Shown: positions 47,080 through 57,020 of the stretch, in pieces
Layout of the letters: each line of letters opens with the position of its first letter
Position numbering within the stretch: the first letter of the stretch is position 1
DNA from: Georgenia wutianyii
Lineage (GTDB): Bacteria > Actinomycetota > Actinomycetes > Actinomycetales > Actinomycetaceae
Assembly: GCF_006349365.1 (NCBI RefSeq)
Contig: NZ_CP040899.1
Coordinates: 558,001 to 622,000, forward strand
DNA length: 64,000 nucleotides
Reading direction: 5' to 3'
Program-made: the position numbers and the translations under genes
Notes under the pieces: model-generated
Told to the model about the DNA's origin: nothing
Databases searched by the model: none
The model's input: the letters and a program-made list of their open reading frames with translations, nothing else

Positions 47080-48665
47080 AGCGGGATGTTCCCGTGCTTG
47101 CGGGCGGGCCGCGAGGCGCGCTTGGTGCGCAGCGCCCGCAGTGCCCGGACGATCTGGACACGGGTGTCCGACGGCGCGATGACGGCGTCCACGTAGCCCC
47201 GGGCGGCGGCGTCCCACGGGTTGACGAGCGCGTCCTCGTACTCGGCGACGAGCCGCGCCCGCTCGGCCTCGACGTCCCCGCCCTCGTCGGCGACCTTCCG
47301 CAGCGCCCCCCGCTGGAGGATGTTGACGGCGCCGCCGGACCCCATGACCGCGATCTGCGCCGTCGGCCACGCGAGGTTGACGTCCGCGCCGAGCTGTTTG
47401 GAGCCCATGACGATGTACGCCCCGCCGTAGGCCTTGCGGGTGATCACCGTGACGAGCGGGACGGTCGCCTCGGCGTAGGCGTAGATGAGCTTGGCGCCGC
47501 GGCGGATGATCCCGTTCCACTCCTGGTCGGTGCCCGGGAGGAAGCCGGGCACGTCGACGAACGTGAGGACGGGGATGTTGAAGGCGTCGCACGTGCGCAC
47601 GAAGCGGGCGGCCTTCTCCGACGCGGCGATGTCGAGCGTGCCGGCCATCTGCAGCGGCTGGTTGGCGATGATGCCGACCGGGCGGCCCTCGACGTGGCCG
47701 AACGCGGTGATGACGTTCGGCGCGTAGAGCGCCTGGACCTCGAGCAGCTCACCGTCGTCGAGGACGTGCTCGACGACGGTGCGCATGTCGTAGGGCTGGT
47801 TGTCGGAGTCCGGGACGAGGGCATCGAGCTCGAGGTCCGCCTCGCTCACCTCGAGCGCCTCGTCCTCGGCGGGCCACGCCGGAGGGTCGCTGAGGTTGTT
47901 CGCGGGCAGGAAGGCGAGCAGCGCTCGCGCGTAGTCGATGGCGTCGTCCTCGTCCTCGGCGAGGTAGTGCGCGACGCCGGAGCGCTCGTTGTGGGTGGCG
48001 GCCCCGCCGAGCTCCTCGAAGCCGACCTCCTCACCGGTGACCGCCTTGATGACGTCCGGGCCGGTGATGAACATGTGCGACGTGCCGTCGGCCATGATGA
48101 TGAAGTCGGTGAGGGCGGGGGAGTAGACGGCCCCACCCGCGCTCGGCCCGAGGATGAGGGAGATCTGCGGGATCACCCCCGAGGCCGCGACGTTGCGGCG
48201 GAAGATCTCGGCGAACTGGGTGAGGGCGGCGACGCCCTCCTGGATGCGCGCGCCACCGCCGTCGGAGATGCCGACGAGGGGCACCCCGGTGCGCAGCGCG
48301 AGGTCCATGACCTTGGTGATCTTCTGGCCGTGCACCTCCCCGAGGCTCCCGCCGAAGACCGAGAAGTCCTGGGAGTAGATGCACACCTGGCGCCCGTCGA
48401 CGGTGCCGTGCCCGACGACGACGCCGTCCCCGGCCGGCTTGCGGTCCGCGAGGCCGAAGTTGGTCGAGCGGTGGGTGGCGAAGGCGTCGAGCTCGACGAA
48501 GCTGCCCTCGTCCAGGAGCGCCTCGATGCGCTCGCGGGCGCTCTTCTTGCCCCGGGCGTGCTGCTTGTCGCGCGCGACGGCCTCGGCGCGCTCGAGCTCG
48601 GCGTTGCGGTCGGCGAGGTCGGCGAGCTTGGCGGCCGTGCCGAGGGAGGTCGATTGCGAGGTCAC
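47076..48665 (-). CDS. accD: Acyl-CoA carboxylase beta subunit (carboxyltransferase)
   Basis: Transfers the carboxyl group from carboxybiotin to acetyl- or propionyl-CoA, for fatty acid or branched precursor synthesis. 529 residues. Crotonase-fold halves are shown by [53 protein letters not shown] and, in the second half, [19 protein letters not shown] and [17 protein letters not shown] 48665 has TACGCT exactly 6 bases upstream (leaderless). Its partner accA is 14 kb away on the same strand. Confidence 0.95.
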   Translation of the reverse strand: MTSQSTSLGTAAKLADLADRNAELERAEAVARDKQHARGKKSARERIEALLDEGSFVELDAFATHRSTNFGLADRKPAGDGVVVGHGTVDGRQVCIYSQDFSVFGGSLGEVHGQKITKVMDLALRTGVPLVGISDGGGARIQEGVAALTQFAEIFRRNVAASGVIPQISLILGPSAGGAVYSPALTDFIIMADGTSHMFITGPDVIKAVTGEEVGFEELGGAATHNERSGVAHYLAEDEDDAIDYARALLAFLPANNLSDPPAWPAEDEALEVSEADLELDALVPDSDNQPYDMRTVVEHVLDDGELLEVQALYAPNVITAFGHVEGRPVGIIANQPLQMAGTLDIAASEKAARFVRTCDAFNIPVLTFVDVPGFLPGTDQEWNGIIRRGAKLIYAYAEATVPLVTVITRKAYGGAYIVMGSKQLGADVNLAWPTAQIAVMGSGGAVNILQRGALRKVADEGGDVEAERARLVAEYEDALVNPWDAAARGYVDAVIAPSDTRVQIVRALRALRTKRASRPARKHGNIPL

Positions 48666-48671
48666 CCGGCG

Positions 48672-48677
48672 AGCGTA
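48672..48677 (-). promoter_or_regulatory. -10 box, leaderless accD-accE
   Basis: Minus-strand TACGCT, 6 bases (CGCCGG), GTG at 48665. Confidence 0.55.
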
Positions 48678-48833
48678 CTTGTGGGGCCGCGCGCTCCTCG
48701 CTGCCCGTGCCGTGCGTTTCGCCCCGCCGTCGTTGTGGAGGCCCTACAATTGGGGCCCGCGCGGTGGCCGTCCCACGGCCGCGCGGATCCTGCCACCACC
48801 TGCGCGACACGCGCGCGACACGCCGCGCGCAGG

Positions 48834-48846
48834 GGTGTCCCAGAGG
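48834..48846 (+). repeat. Half copy of the palindromic intergenic element
   Basis: GGTGTCCCAGAGG matches the right end of elements 1-2 at 17.5 kb; the left arm is missing. It lies in the 244-bp gap between accD and the DsbA-like gene. Confidence 0.45.
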
Positions 48847-48909
48847 GTCACCGGTGGACTTGGTGGCAGGAGCTGCGGGCCCGTGGGCCCACCGGCGGGG
48901 CCGGTCGGT

Positions 48910-49611
48910 TCAGGAGCCGAGCTCGGCCTCGATGATCTCGACGAAGACGTCGGTGGGCTGGGCGCCCACGACCGGGGTGCCGCCGACGATGAAGCTCGGC
49001 GTGGACTGCAGGCCCACCGCCTGCGCCTCCTGCATGTTCTGGTCGACGACGGCGAGGACCTCCGGGTCGGTGAGGTCGGCCCGGAACTGCTCGACGTCGA
49101 GCCCTGCCTGCTCGGCGAACGCGACGAGGTCCTCCTCGGAGCGCGCCTGGAGGTCGGACATGAGCAGGTCGTGGTACTCCCAGTAGGCGCCCTGGCGCGC
49201 CGCGGCGGCCGCGGCGACGGCGGCCCGCTCGGAGTCCTCCCCGAGGATCGCGACGTCGCGCGACTCGAGGCGGACGTCGCCCTCCTCGGCGTAGGCGGCC
49301 AGGGTCGGGAGCGTCTCCTGCGCCCACCGCTGGCAGTACGTGCAGGAGTAGTCGGAGTACACGACGATGCCCACCGGGGCGTCGACCGGGCCGAGCGCCA
49401 TCGCGTCGCCCTCGGTGCGCCGGGTGAGGTCCGGGGCGGTCGCCTCGGTGGCGGGCTCGGGCTCGGCGGTCGCAGGGGCGGTCGCGGTGGCGGTCGGGGC
49501 AGCCGACGGCTCCTCGTCGTTCCCGCGCCCAACGAGGAGCCCGGCCACGACCGCCACGACGACGAGCAGGAGGAGCACGGGCACGACGACCCGGGCGCGG
49601 GAGGAGGACAT
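48910..49611 (-). CDS. Membrane-anchored DsbA-like thiol oxidoreductase
   Basis: 233 residues. One N-terminal span (VVVPVLLLLVVVAVVAGLLV) without a lipobox, then a Pro/Ala/Thr/Glu-rich linker and an extracytoplasmic thioredoxin_4 domain. The active site is YSDYSCTYCQRWAQETLP (CTYC), and the cis-Pro region is QSTPSFIVGGTPVVGAQP. It probably catalyses disulfide formation in secreted proteins. The ATG at 49611 has GGAG upstream. Divergent from birA. Confidence 0.88.
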   Translation of the reverse strand: MSSSRARVVVPVLLLLVVVAVVAGLLVGRGNDEEPSAAPTATATAPATAEPEPATEATAPDLTRRTEGDAMALGPVDAPVGIVVYSDYSCTYCQRWAQETLPTLAAYAEEGDVRLESRDVAILGEDSERAAVAAAAAARQGAYWEYHDLLMSDLQARSEEDLVAFAEQAGLDVEQFRADLTDPEVLAVVDQNMQEAQAVGLQSTPSFIVGGTPVVGAQPTDVFVEIIEAELGS

Positions 49612-49695
49612 GGGGGACTCCAGACGTAGACGGCACAACCATGCTAAGCCGCGCCCGGCGCCACCTCGCGGGACGGACCGCCCTGCCCGGTGTGG

Positions 49696-49701
49696 TTGGC
49701 T
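49696..49701 (+). promoter_or_regulatory. -10-like box, possible leaderless birA
   Basis: TTGGCT lies 6 bases before the GTG at 49708. It is weaker than the other boxes in the window. Confidence 0.35.
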
Positions 49702-49707
49702 CGGGGC

Positions 49708-50532
49708 GTGGACGCCGCCCCTTTCGCCCGGCTCGAGCGCCTCGCCGAGGCGGCCTCGACGAACACGGTCCTGCGCGAGGCCGCCACCGCCGACCCCTCC
49801 GGGTGGCCGCACCTGTCGGCCGTCCTCGCCGCGCACCAGACCGCGGGTCGCGGCCGGGCCGGGCGCCGGTGGCAGACCCCGCCGGGTGCCGCCCTCACGG
49901 CCTCCGTCCTCGTGCGGCCGCGGGTGCCGGCCGAGCGGCTGCCGTGGCTCACGCTCCTCGCCGGGCTGGCCGTCGTGCGCGGCTTCCCCGGCGCCGTCGG
50001 GCTCAAGTGGCCCAACGACGTCCTCGTCGCGGACGCCGGCACGGAGCTGCCCGGGTGGGGCACCGCCCGCAAGGTCGGCGGGATCCTCACCGAGCTGCTG
50101 CCCGGGCGCCCACCGGCCGCCGTCGTCGGCATCGGCGTCAACCTCACCCAGGGTCCGGAGGACCTGCCCGTCCCCTCGGCCACCTCGCTCGCCCTCGCCG
50201 GCCTGCCCGCCCCGACGGCGCCGGAGCTGCTCACCGCCGTCGGCCGCGAGCTCGCCGGGCTCCTGGCCCGGTGGGAGGCGCACGACGGCGACGCCCAGGC
50301 GGCCGGCCTGCTCGCCGACGTCGCCGACCGCTGCCTCACCCTCGGGCGGCCCGTGCGCGTCGACCTCCCCGGTGCCGCGCCGCTGCACGGCACCGCCCGC
50401 GCCATCGACGACGCCGGCCGTCTCCTCGTGCGTGACGCCGCGGGCCGCGAGCACGCCGTCCTCGCCGGCGACGTCCTCCACGTGCGCGGCGAGGACATGG
50501 ACAGCGACGACTCGCCGCCGCCGAAACGTTAA
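49708..50532 (+). CDS. birA: Biotin--protein ligase
   Basis: Activates biotin as biotinyl-AMP and attaches it to the AccA carrier lysine. 274 residues. The LplA/BPL catalytic domain shows AHQTAGRGRAGRRWQTPPGA (the GRGR biotin-AMP loop), KWPNDVLV and GIGVNL. The C-terminal SH3-like domain follows. There is no N-terminal helix-turn-helix, so it is a pure ligase, not a repressor. GTG 49708 gives the family N-terminus; GTG 49690 is an alternative. Confidence 0.94.
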   Translation: MDAAPFARLERLAEAASTNTVLREAATADPSGWPHLSAVLAAHQTAGRGRAGRRWQTPPGAALTASVLVRPRVPAERLPWLTLLAGLAVVRGFPGAVGLKWPNDVLVADAGTELPGWGTARKVGGILTELLPGRPPAAVVGIGVNLTQGPEDLPVPSATSLALAGLPAPTAPELLTAVGRELAGLLARWEAHDGDAQAAGLLADVADRCLTLGRPVRVDLPGAAPLHGTARAIDDAGRLLVRDAAGREHAVLAGDVLHVRGEDMDSDDSPPPKR

Positions 50533-50535
50533 CCT
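50530..50535 (+). promoter_or_regulatory. -10 box, leaderless adenylate cyclase gene
   Basis: TAACCT, 6 bases, GTG at 50542. It overlaps the birA stop codon. Confidence 0.5.
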
Positions 50536-50541
50536 GGGGGT

Positions 50542-51621
50542 GTGACGGGCGCCGCAGACCCAGGGGGACGCCCGAGCGACCCCACTTCCGCCACCGTGCC
50601 GCCGAGGTCGACCGTGGCCGAGCGCGTCGCCGAGCTCATCGGCGGCGAGCCCAGTCTCACGATGGTCGAGCTCGCCGAGCGGGCGGGCGTCGACCTCGCC
50701 ACCGCGCGCCTCTTCTGGCGTGCCATGGGCTTCCCGAACGTCGCCGACGACGCCGTGACGTTCACCGGGCGCGACGCCGAGGCGCTGCGCGCCATGGGCT
50801 CCCTCGTCGCCGGCGTGGCAACCGACCGGGCGACCGCGGTGTCCCTCCTGCGCGCCCAGAGCTACCTGGCCGACCGGCTCGTCCTGTGGCAGGTGGAGGC
50901 GCTCGTCGAGGACGCCGGCCGCCGGCTCAAGCTCGACGACACCGGTGCCCGGCTCGTCGTCCTCGACCACATCGCCGACGCCGCGGGCCTGCTCGAGGGG
51001 CAGCTCGTCTACGCGTGGCGCCGCCAGCTCGCCGCCCTCGTCGAGCGGATGCACGTCGAGGTCGCCGGGCGGTCGGTCGAGGAGTCGGCGAGCGACACGC
51101 TGCCGCTGCCCCGCGCGCTCGGCTTCGTCGACATGGTCTCCTTCACGTCGAGCTCGGCGCGGCTGAGCCCGCACGAGCTCGCCGCCCTCGTCCAGGGCTT
51201 CGAGTTCACCGCGCGCGACGTCATCACCTCCCACGGCGCACGCGTCGTCAAGACCATCGGCGACGCCGTCCTGTTCGCCGCCGACGACGTCACGACGGCG
51301 GCGCGCGTCGCCCTCGCCCTGCTCTCGGCGATCCACGCCCGGCCCGACCTGCTGCCCGTGCGCGGGTCGGTGGTCTGGGGCCGGGTGATCTCCCGCTCCG
51401 GCGACGTCTTCGGGCCCGTCGTCAACCTCGCGGCCCGGCTCGTCGACGTCGCACCGCCCGACACGATCCTCATGGACCCCTCGACGAGCGAGCGGCTGGC
51501 GAGCTCCCCGTCCGCGGCCGAGTTCGCCATGGTGCCGCACGGGCCGGCGGACATGCCGGGTATCGGGCAGATGACGCCGGTCGAGCTGCGTCGGGCCGCC
51601 GAGGCGCCCGCACCCTCCTGA
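50542..51621 (+). CDS. Class III adenylate cyclase with N-terminal regulatory domain
   Basis: 359 residues, cytoplasmic. The N-terminal about 170 residues form a helical region with a MerR/HTH-like start (LTMVELAERAGVDLATARLF), resembling the autoinhibitory domain of Rv1264-type cyclases. The catalytic domain keeps the needed residues: metal-binding Asp in GFVDMVSFT, substrate-selecting Lys and second Asp in RVVKTIGDAVLF, and the transition-state Asn and Arg in GPVVNLAARLVD. It is therefore likely active and makes cAMP. It starts 9 bp after birA on the same strand, but has its own leaderless promoter candidate. Confidence 0.9.
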   Translation: MTGAADPGGRPSDPTSATVPPRSTVAERVAELIGGEPSLTMVELAERAGVDLATARLFWRAMGFPNVADDAVTFTGRDAEALRAMGSLVAGVATDRATAVSLLRAQSYLADRLVLWQVEALVEDAGRRLKLDDTGARLVVLDHIADAAGLLEGQLVYAWRRQLAALVERMHVEVAGRSVEESASDTLPLPRALGFVDMVSFTSSSARLSPHELAALVQGFEFTARDVITSHGARVVKTIGDAVLFAADDVTTAARVALALLSAIHARPDLLPVRGSVVWGRVISRSGDVFGPVVNLAARLVDVAPPDTILMDPSTSERLASSPSAAEFAMVPHGPADMPGIGQMTPVELRRAAEAPAPS

Positions 51622-51660
51622 CGCGAGGTCCACTTCTAGCGGCAGATGACCGGAAGTTGG

Positions 51661-51689
51661 TTGACCGCGTCATCAAGGGTGGCTAGCGT
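51661..51689 (+). promoter_or_regulatory. Sigma-A-type promoter of the multidomain secreted protein gene
   Basis: TTGACC at 51661-51666 and TAGCGT at 51684-51689 are separated by 17 bp. The start point is expected near 51696, giving a leader of about 63 nt with AAAGGAG at 51747-51753. This is the best -35/-10 pair in the window. Confidence 0.65.
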
Positions 51690-51758
51690 CTTTCGTTGCT
51701 GGACGGGAGGGCAGTGACGCCCTGCCCGCCGGCATCGAGGCCGACCAAAGGAGTGAGG

Positions 51759-54700
51759 ATGCTCGAACGCACCGCCGTGTCCACCGGGGGGCACCGACCA
51801 TGGTTCCGCCGCACCGTCGCCGTTCTCGGCGCCGGCGCCGTCCTGGGTGCCGGGCTGGCCGCGCCGGCCCTGGCCGACGACCTGCCCGCACAGACCCCGG
51901 GCGTCACCCTGCGGACCTACCAGCTCGCACAGGACCCGGGCGAGGTCTGCACGCTGCGGTCCGCGACGACGCCCAACGTCGACAAGCTCATGCCGACGAT
52001 CGACTGGCGCACCGACGAGGAGTTCGGGGCCTCGGACAACTTCATCACCCACGCCCTGGCCAACCTCCACGTCCCCGCGGACGGGGAGTACGGCCTGCGC
52101 GTGACCAACGACGACGGCGCGCTCGTCTACATCGACGGGCAGCTCGTCCTGGAGAACGACGGCCCCAACGACTCGACGTCCGTCGAGGCGACCGTGAGCC
52201 TCACCGCCGGCGTCCACGACCTGCGCGTCGAGCACTACGAGGGCAGCTTCAACCAGCGCCTCAGCCTCTACTGGCAGCCGCCGGGCGCGTCCTCCTTCGA
52301 GCTCGTCCCGACCACGGCGCTGAGCACCGACGCCGAGGTGGTCCGCGTGACCGCGCCCGGCGTGAAGTTCTGCGAGGGCGCGACCGACACCCCCGGTGAC
52401 GGCCTGCGGCTCTACGACGTCAACCCGAACTACGAGCTCGTGGACCTGCGCCCCGAGGGCTTCGAGCCCGCGGTCTCGGCGCTCGACTTCACCGAGGACG
52501 GCGACCTCGTCGTCGTCACCGCCGGCCAGGTGAGCCCCGGCGGCTGGCAGCCCGACCCGTACACCGGGCAGGTCTACATCCTCGAGGGCGCCCAGGAGGC
52601 CGACGGCCCGGAGGACGTCACCTACCGGCTCGTCCACGACGGGCTGTTCAACCCCATGGGCGTCGACGTCATCGGCGACTCGATCTTCGTCTCCGAGCGC
52701 GACGGCCTCACCGAGCTCGTCCCGGACCCGCAGGCCACCGACCCGGAGACGGCCGCCTACGTCCGCAACCCGGAGCACGAGGACGGCAAGTTCGCCACGT
52801 GGCCCGACGGTGGGAACTTCCACGAGTTCGCCTTCGGCCTGGTCCACGACGAGGAGAACTTCTACCTCAACCTCTCCGTGGCCATCAACAACGGTGGCGC
52901 CTCGACCAACCCGCAGCCCGCGCCCAACCGCGGCACGACGATCGCGGTGGACCGGGAGACCGGTGAGGTCGAGCTCGTCGCCGGCGGCCTGCGCACCCCC
53001 AACGGCATCGGGTGGGGCGGCACCGACGGGCAGGACCTGTTCGCCATGGACAACCAGGGCGACTGGCTGCCGAGCTCCAAGCTCGTCCACATCAAGCCCG
53101 GCCGCTTCTTCAACCACTACACCAACCCGGCCGGCCCCTTCGACGACCAGCCGGTGACCCAGCCGGTCGTGTGGGTGCCGCAGAACGAGATCGGCAACTC
53201 CCCGAGCGCGCCCTTCCAGCTCACCGACGGCCCGTTCGCCGGGCAGATGCTCTTCGGCGACGTCACCTACGGCGGCCTGCAGCGCGCGTTCCTCGAGGAG
53301 GTGGACGGCGAGTACCAGGGCGCCGTCTTCCGCCACACCGCGGGCCTGGAGGCCGGCGTCAACCGCACGATCGTCGGGCCCGACGGCGCGATCTACGTCG
53401 GCGGCATCGGCGAGGCCGGCAACTGGGGGGAGTCGGGCAAGCTGCGCTACGGCCTGCAGAAGCTCGAGCCGGTGAGCGAGGACAACTTCGACATCGCCGA
53501 GATGCGCGTCGTCGAGGGCGGCTTCGAGCTCGAGTACACCCAGCCGCTGTCCCAGGAGACCGCCGCGGCGCTCGCCGAGGCCTACGAGGTCACCCAGTGG
53601 CGCTACGTGCCGACGGCCAGCTACGGCGGCCCGAAGGTGGGCGAGGTGACCCTGCCCGTCACCGGCGCGGAGCTCTCGGAGGACGGCACCACCGTCACGC
53701 TGGCCATCGACGGCCTCGAGCCGGGGCACGTCGTCCACGTCCGCTCCCCGCGTCCCTTCCAGGACGCCACGGGCCAGGAGCTGTGGAGCACCGAGGCCTG
53801 GTACACCCTCAACTCCCTGCCCGGCTACGTCGGCCCGGAGGACCGCGGCTACTACGAGGCCGAGGAGGCCACGCTGCTCGGCGGGGCGAACCCCCACGAC
53901 GAGCACAACGGCTACTCCGGCACGGGCTTCGCCCAGGGCGTCCAGCAGGTCGGCGCCGAGGTCCGCTTCACGGCCACGGTCGAGGAGGCCGGCACCTACC
54001 CGGTCCACCTGCGGTACTCCAACGGACCGCACCCGTTCGCGGGCACGAAGACCATGTCGCTCTACCTCAACGGCGAGAAGGTCGGGCCGTGGGAGCTGCC
54101 CACCACCGGTGACTGGAAGACCTGGGCCACCGTGACCCGCGAGCTGCCGCTCGACGCGGGGACCAACACCATCGCGCTGCGCTACGACACGGGGGACGAC
54201 GGCAACGTCAACCTCGACGCGCTGTCCGTGGGCGCCGCCGACATGTGCGTGGCCGAACCCGCGGACGAGGGGTACACCGCGCTCTTCGACGGCACCCTCG
54301 AGAGCTTCGCCGACTGGCGCCTCGCCGGCGCCGGGTCCTTCGGCCGCTACGAGGACTGCTCGCTGCGCGGCTCCGGCGGGATGGGGCTGCTCTGGTACGC
54401 CGAGCAGGAGTTCGGGGACTACAGCCTCAAGCTCGACTGGAAGCTCGTCAAGGACGACAACGGCGGTGTGTTCGTCGGCTTCCCGGACCCGGGCAACGAC
54501 CCGTGGGTCGCCGTCAACCAGGGCTACGAGATCCAGATCGACGCCACCGACGCTGCGGACCGTACGACCGGTGCGGTCTACACCTTCCAGGGGGCGGACG
54601 CCGCGGCGGTGGAGCAGTCGCTCAACCCGGTGGGCTCGTGGAACAGCTACGAGATCGTCGTCGACGGGGACAACATCAAGATCTTCCTCAACGGCACCCT

Positions 54701-56162
54701 CGTCAACGACTTCACGAGCACCGACCCGGCACGTGACCTCAGCTCCGGGTTCGTCGGCATCCAGAACCACGGCGGGGGTGAGACGGTCTTCTACCGCGAC
54801 ATCCAGGTCAAGGAGCTGACCGACGAGCCGGCGGAGCCGGTCCACGTGCCCGCCGAGCAGGTCTCCGTCCAGCTCTTCTCGCTCATCCCGTGGGTGGGCG
54901 AGGCGGGCCTGGAGCCGGTGCTCGCGCGGCTCGCCGAGATCGGCCTGCAGAACATCGAGCCGTTCGGCGGCAGCTTCGCCGGCTACACGGCGGCGGAGTT
55001 CCGGGCGCTGACCGACGCCGTCGGCCTGGACGTCCCGTCCTCGCACTACGACGTCGCCGAGGGGAGCTTCGACAGCACGCTGGACTACGTCCGGACTCTG
55101 GGCCAGGAGTACGTGGGCTCGGGCGGGTTCGCCGCCCCCGGCATCGGGTCCTACGAGGACACCCTCGCCACGGCGGAGACGCTCGACCGGCTCGGTGAGC
55201 GGTCCGTGGCGGCAGGCGTGGGCAAGGTCTTCGGCCACAACCACGCCGGGGAGTTCACCACGACCTACACCCACGACGGCGAGCAGATGTCGGCCTGGGA
55301 GATCCTCGTCGAGGAGACCGACCCGCAGTACGTGACGTTCGAGCTCGACGTCGCCTGGGCGGCGGACGCCGGGATCGACGTCCCGGCGCTCCTCGAGGAG
55401 CACGGTGACCGCATCGAGCTGCTCCACGTCAAGGACGCGACGAACCTCGACGCGCCCGGCAACCCGACCTTCACCAACCTCGGTGAGGGCGACGTCGACC
55501 TCCAGGCCATCCTCGCGGCGGCCCAGGAGCACGCGGACATCGCGTACTACGTCCTGGAGTACGACCTCGCGCCGCGTGGCGAGGAGTTCGTCACCACCGG
55601 GTTCGAGTACCTCACGGGGCAGGAGGCCGGGGAGCCCGGCACGCGCCCGGTGACGGTGACGCCGGCGGCGGTGACCTTCACCGACGAGCCCGGCACCGCC
55701 GACGACGGCTACACCGTGCCCCGCACGCCCGGGGTGGAGTACGTCGTCGACGGGCAGGTCGTCGCGGCCGGCTCGTACGCCGGGACCGGGACGGTGACCG
55801 TCACGGCGCGGGCACTGGCCGGGTACGTGGTGGCCGACGGGGCGGGGGCGCAGTGGTCGCACACGTTCTCGACCGACGACGGCCAGCCCACCGACCCGCA
55901 CACCGCGATGGCGCAGCTCCGCGCGACCCTCGCGGGTCACGTGGCGGCCGGGACCGTCGCCGGGCCGATCGCCTCGCAGCTGACGAACGCGCTCGACCAG
56001 GCGGCCCGTCACCTCGACGGTGACCGCACCACCCAGGCGCTGCGCGCGCTCGAGCGGTTCGTCACGCACCTGGAGAACCCGAAGCGGCCCGACACCCTCG
56101 CCCCCGCGGCGCGGGCGGAGCTGCACGAGGACGTGGAGGTGGTCATCGACCTCATCGGCTGA
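51759..56162 (+). CDS. Secreted multidomain sugar-processing protein: PA14, beta-propeller, CBM, DUF1080, sugar isomerase-like TIM barrel, FIMAH-like
   Basis: 1467 residues; ATG 51759 after AAAGGAG. Signal peptide ends near PALA. Domains in order, residue positions rough: PA14 carbohydrate-binding (47-185; YGLRVTNDDGALVYIDGQLV); NHL/SMP-30-like six-blade propeller of the secreted dehydrogenase type (213-568; NPMGVDVIGDSIFVSERDG, GGLRTPNGIGWGG); Fn3-like (581-684); CBM6/35-like (698-825); DUF1080/3-keto-disaccharide hydrolase-like (836-1018; ALFDGTLESFADWRL, GYEIQIDATDA); AP-endonuclease-2/sugar isomerase TIM barrel (1035-1286) keeping likely metal ligands in NIEPFGG, FELDVAWAAD, LLHVKDA and VLEYD; beta linker; helical FIMAH-like end (1383-1467). 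It probably binds and degrades oxidised glycosides outside the cell. The activity is inference. Confidence 0.85.
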   Translation: MLERTAVSTGGHRPWFRRTVAVLGAGAVLGAGLAAPALADDLPAQTPGVTLRTYQLAQDPGEVCTLRSATTPNVDKLMPTIDWRTDEEFGASDNFITHALANLHVPADGEYGLRVTNDDGALVYIDGQLVLENDGPNDSTSVEATVSLTAGVHDLRVEHYEGSFNQRLSLYWQPPGASSFELVPTTALSTDAEVVRVTAPGVKFCEGATDTPGDGLRLYDVNPNYELVDLRPEGFEPAVSALDFTEDGDLVVVTAGQVSPGGWQPDPYTGQVYILEGAQEADGPEDVTYRLVHDGLFNPMGVDVIGDSIFVSERDGLTELVPDPQATDPETAAYVRNPEHEDGKFATWPDGGNFHEFAFGLVHDEENFYLNLSVAINNGGASTNPQPAPNRGTTIAVDRETGEVELVAGGLRTPNGIGWGGTDGQDLFAMDNQGDWLPSSKLVHIKPGRFFNHYTNPAGPFDDQPVTQPVVWVPQNEIGNSPSAPFQLTDGPFAGQMLFGDVTYGGLQRAFLEEVDGEYQGAVFRHTAGLEAGVNRTIVGPDGAIYVGGIGEAGNWGESGKLRYGLQKLEPVSEDNFDIAEMRVVEGGFELEYTQPLSQETAAALAEAYEVTQWRYVPTASYGGPKVGEVTLPVTGAELSEDGTTVTLAIDGLEPGHVVHVRSPRPFQDATGQELWSTEAWYTLNSLPGYVGPEDRGYYEAEEATLLGGANPHDEHNGYSGTGFAQGVQQVGAEVRFTATVEEAGTYPVHLRYSNGPHPFAGTKTMSLYLNGEKVGPWELPTTGDWKTWATVTRELPLDAGTNTIALRYDTGDDGNVNLDALSVGAADMCVAEPADEGYTALFDGTLESFADWRLAGAGSFGRYEDCSLRGSGGMGLLWYAEQEFGDYSLKLDWKLVKDDNGGVFVGFPDPGNDPWVAVNQGYEIQIDATDAADRTTGAVYTFQGADAAAVEQSLNPVGSWNSYEIVVDGDNIKIFLNGTLVNDFTSTDPARDLSSGFVGIQNHGGGETVFYRDIQVKELTDEPAEPVHVPAEQVSVQLFSLIPWVGEAGLEPVLARLAEIGLQNIEPFGGSFAGYTAAEFRALTDAVGLDVPSSHYDVAEGSFDSTLDYVRTLGQEYVGSGGFAAPGIGSYEDTLATAETLDRLGERSVAAGVGKVFGHNHAGEFTTTYTHDGEQMSAWEILVEETDPQYVTFELDVAWAADAGIDVPALLEEHGDRIELLHVKDATNLDAPGNPTFTNLGEGDVDLQAILAAAQEHADIAYYVLEYDLAPRGEEFVTTGFEYLTGQEAGEPGTRPVTVTPAAVTFTDEPGTADDGYTVPRTPGVEYVVDGQVVAAGSYAGTGTVTVTARALAGYVVADGAGAQWSHTFSTDDGQPTDPHTAMAQLRATLAGHVAAGTVAGPIASQLTNALDQAARHLDGDRTTQALRALERFVTHLENPKRPDTLAPAARAELHEDVEVVIDLIG

Positions 56163-56192
56163 CGAGGAGGTCCGGCGACCAGCCGACGGAGG

Positions 56193-56220
56193 GGCCCGCA
56201 ACCGGACGGTTGCGGGCCCT
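56193..56220 (+). terminator. Strong terminator after the multidomain protein gene
   Basis: GGGCCCGCAACC (56193-56204), loop GGAC, GGTTGCGGGCCC (56209-56220): a perfect 12-bp stem followed by TTCC. It separates this gene from the two-component system. Confidence 0.85.
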
Positions 56221-56315
56221 TCCGCATCCGGCGGCGGGGCCGTCCGGACCGGTCCGCAGGTCCCCGGAGGGTAAAACGTCGGTGTGCTCCGGACCCGCGT
56301 CCTCTGACGAACCTT

Positions 56316-56321
56316 TACGAT
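56316..56321 (+). promoter_or_regulatory. -10 box, leaderless response regulator gene
   Basis: TACGAT, 6 bases, GTG at 56328. No ribosome-binding site is seen. Confidence 0.5.
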
Positions 56322-56327
56322 GGCGGT

Positions 56328-57014
<687 letters not shown>

Positions 57015-57020
57015 GGCGGC

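Noticed and set aside
46858..47592. Long minus-strand frame as a 244-residue protein
   Set aside because: Only its last 73 residues, from GTG 47079, match a known protein (carboxylase epsilon subunit); the rest is a shadow of accD.
48733..48750. TTGTGG and TACAAT as a plus-strand promoter
   Set aside because: The two boxes are only 6 bp apart and no plus-strand gene follows for nearly 1 kb.
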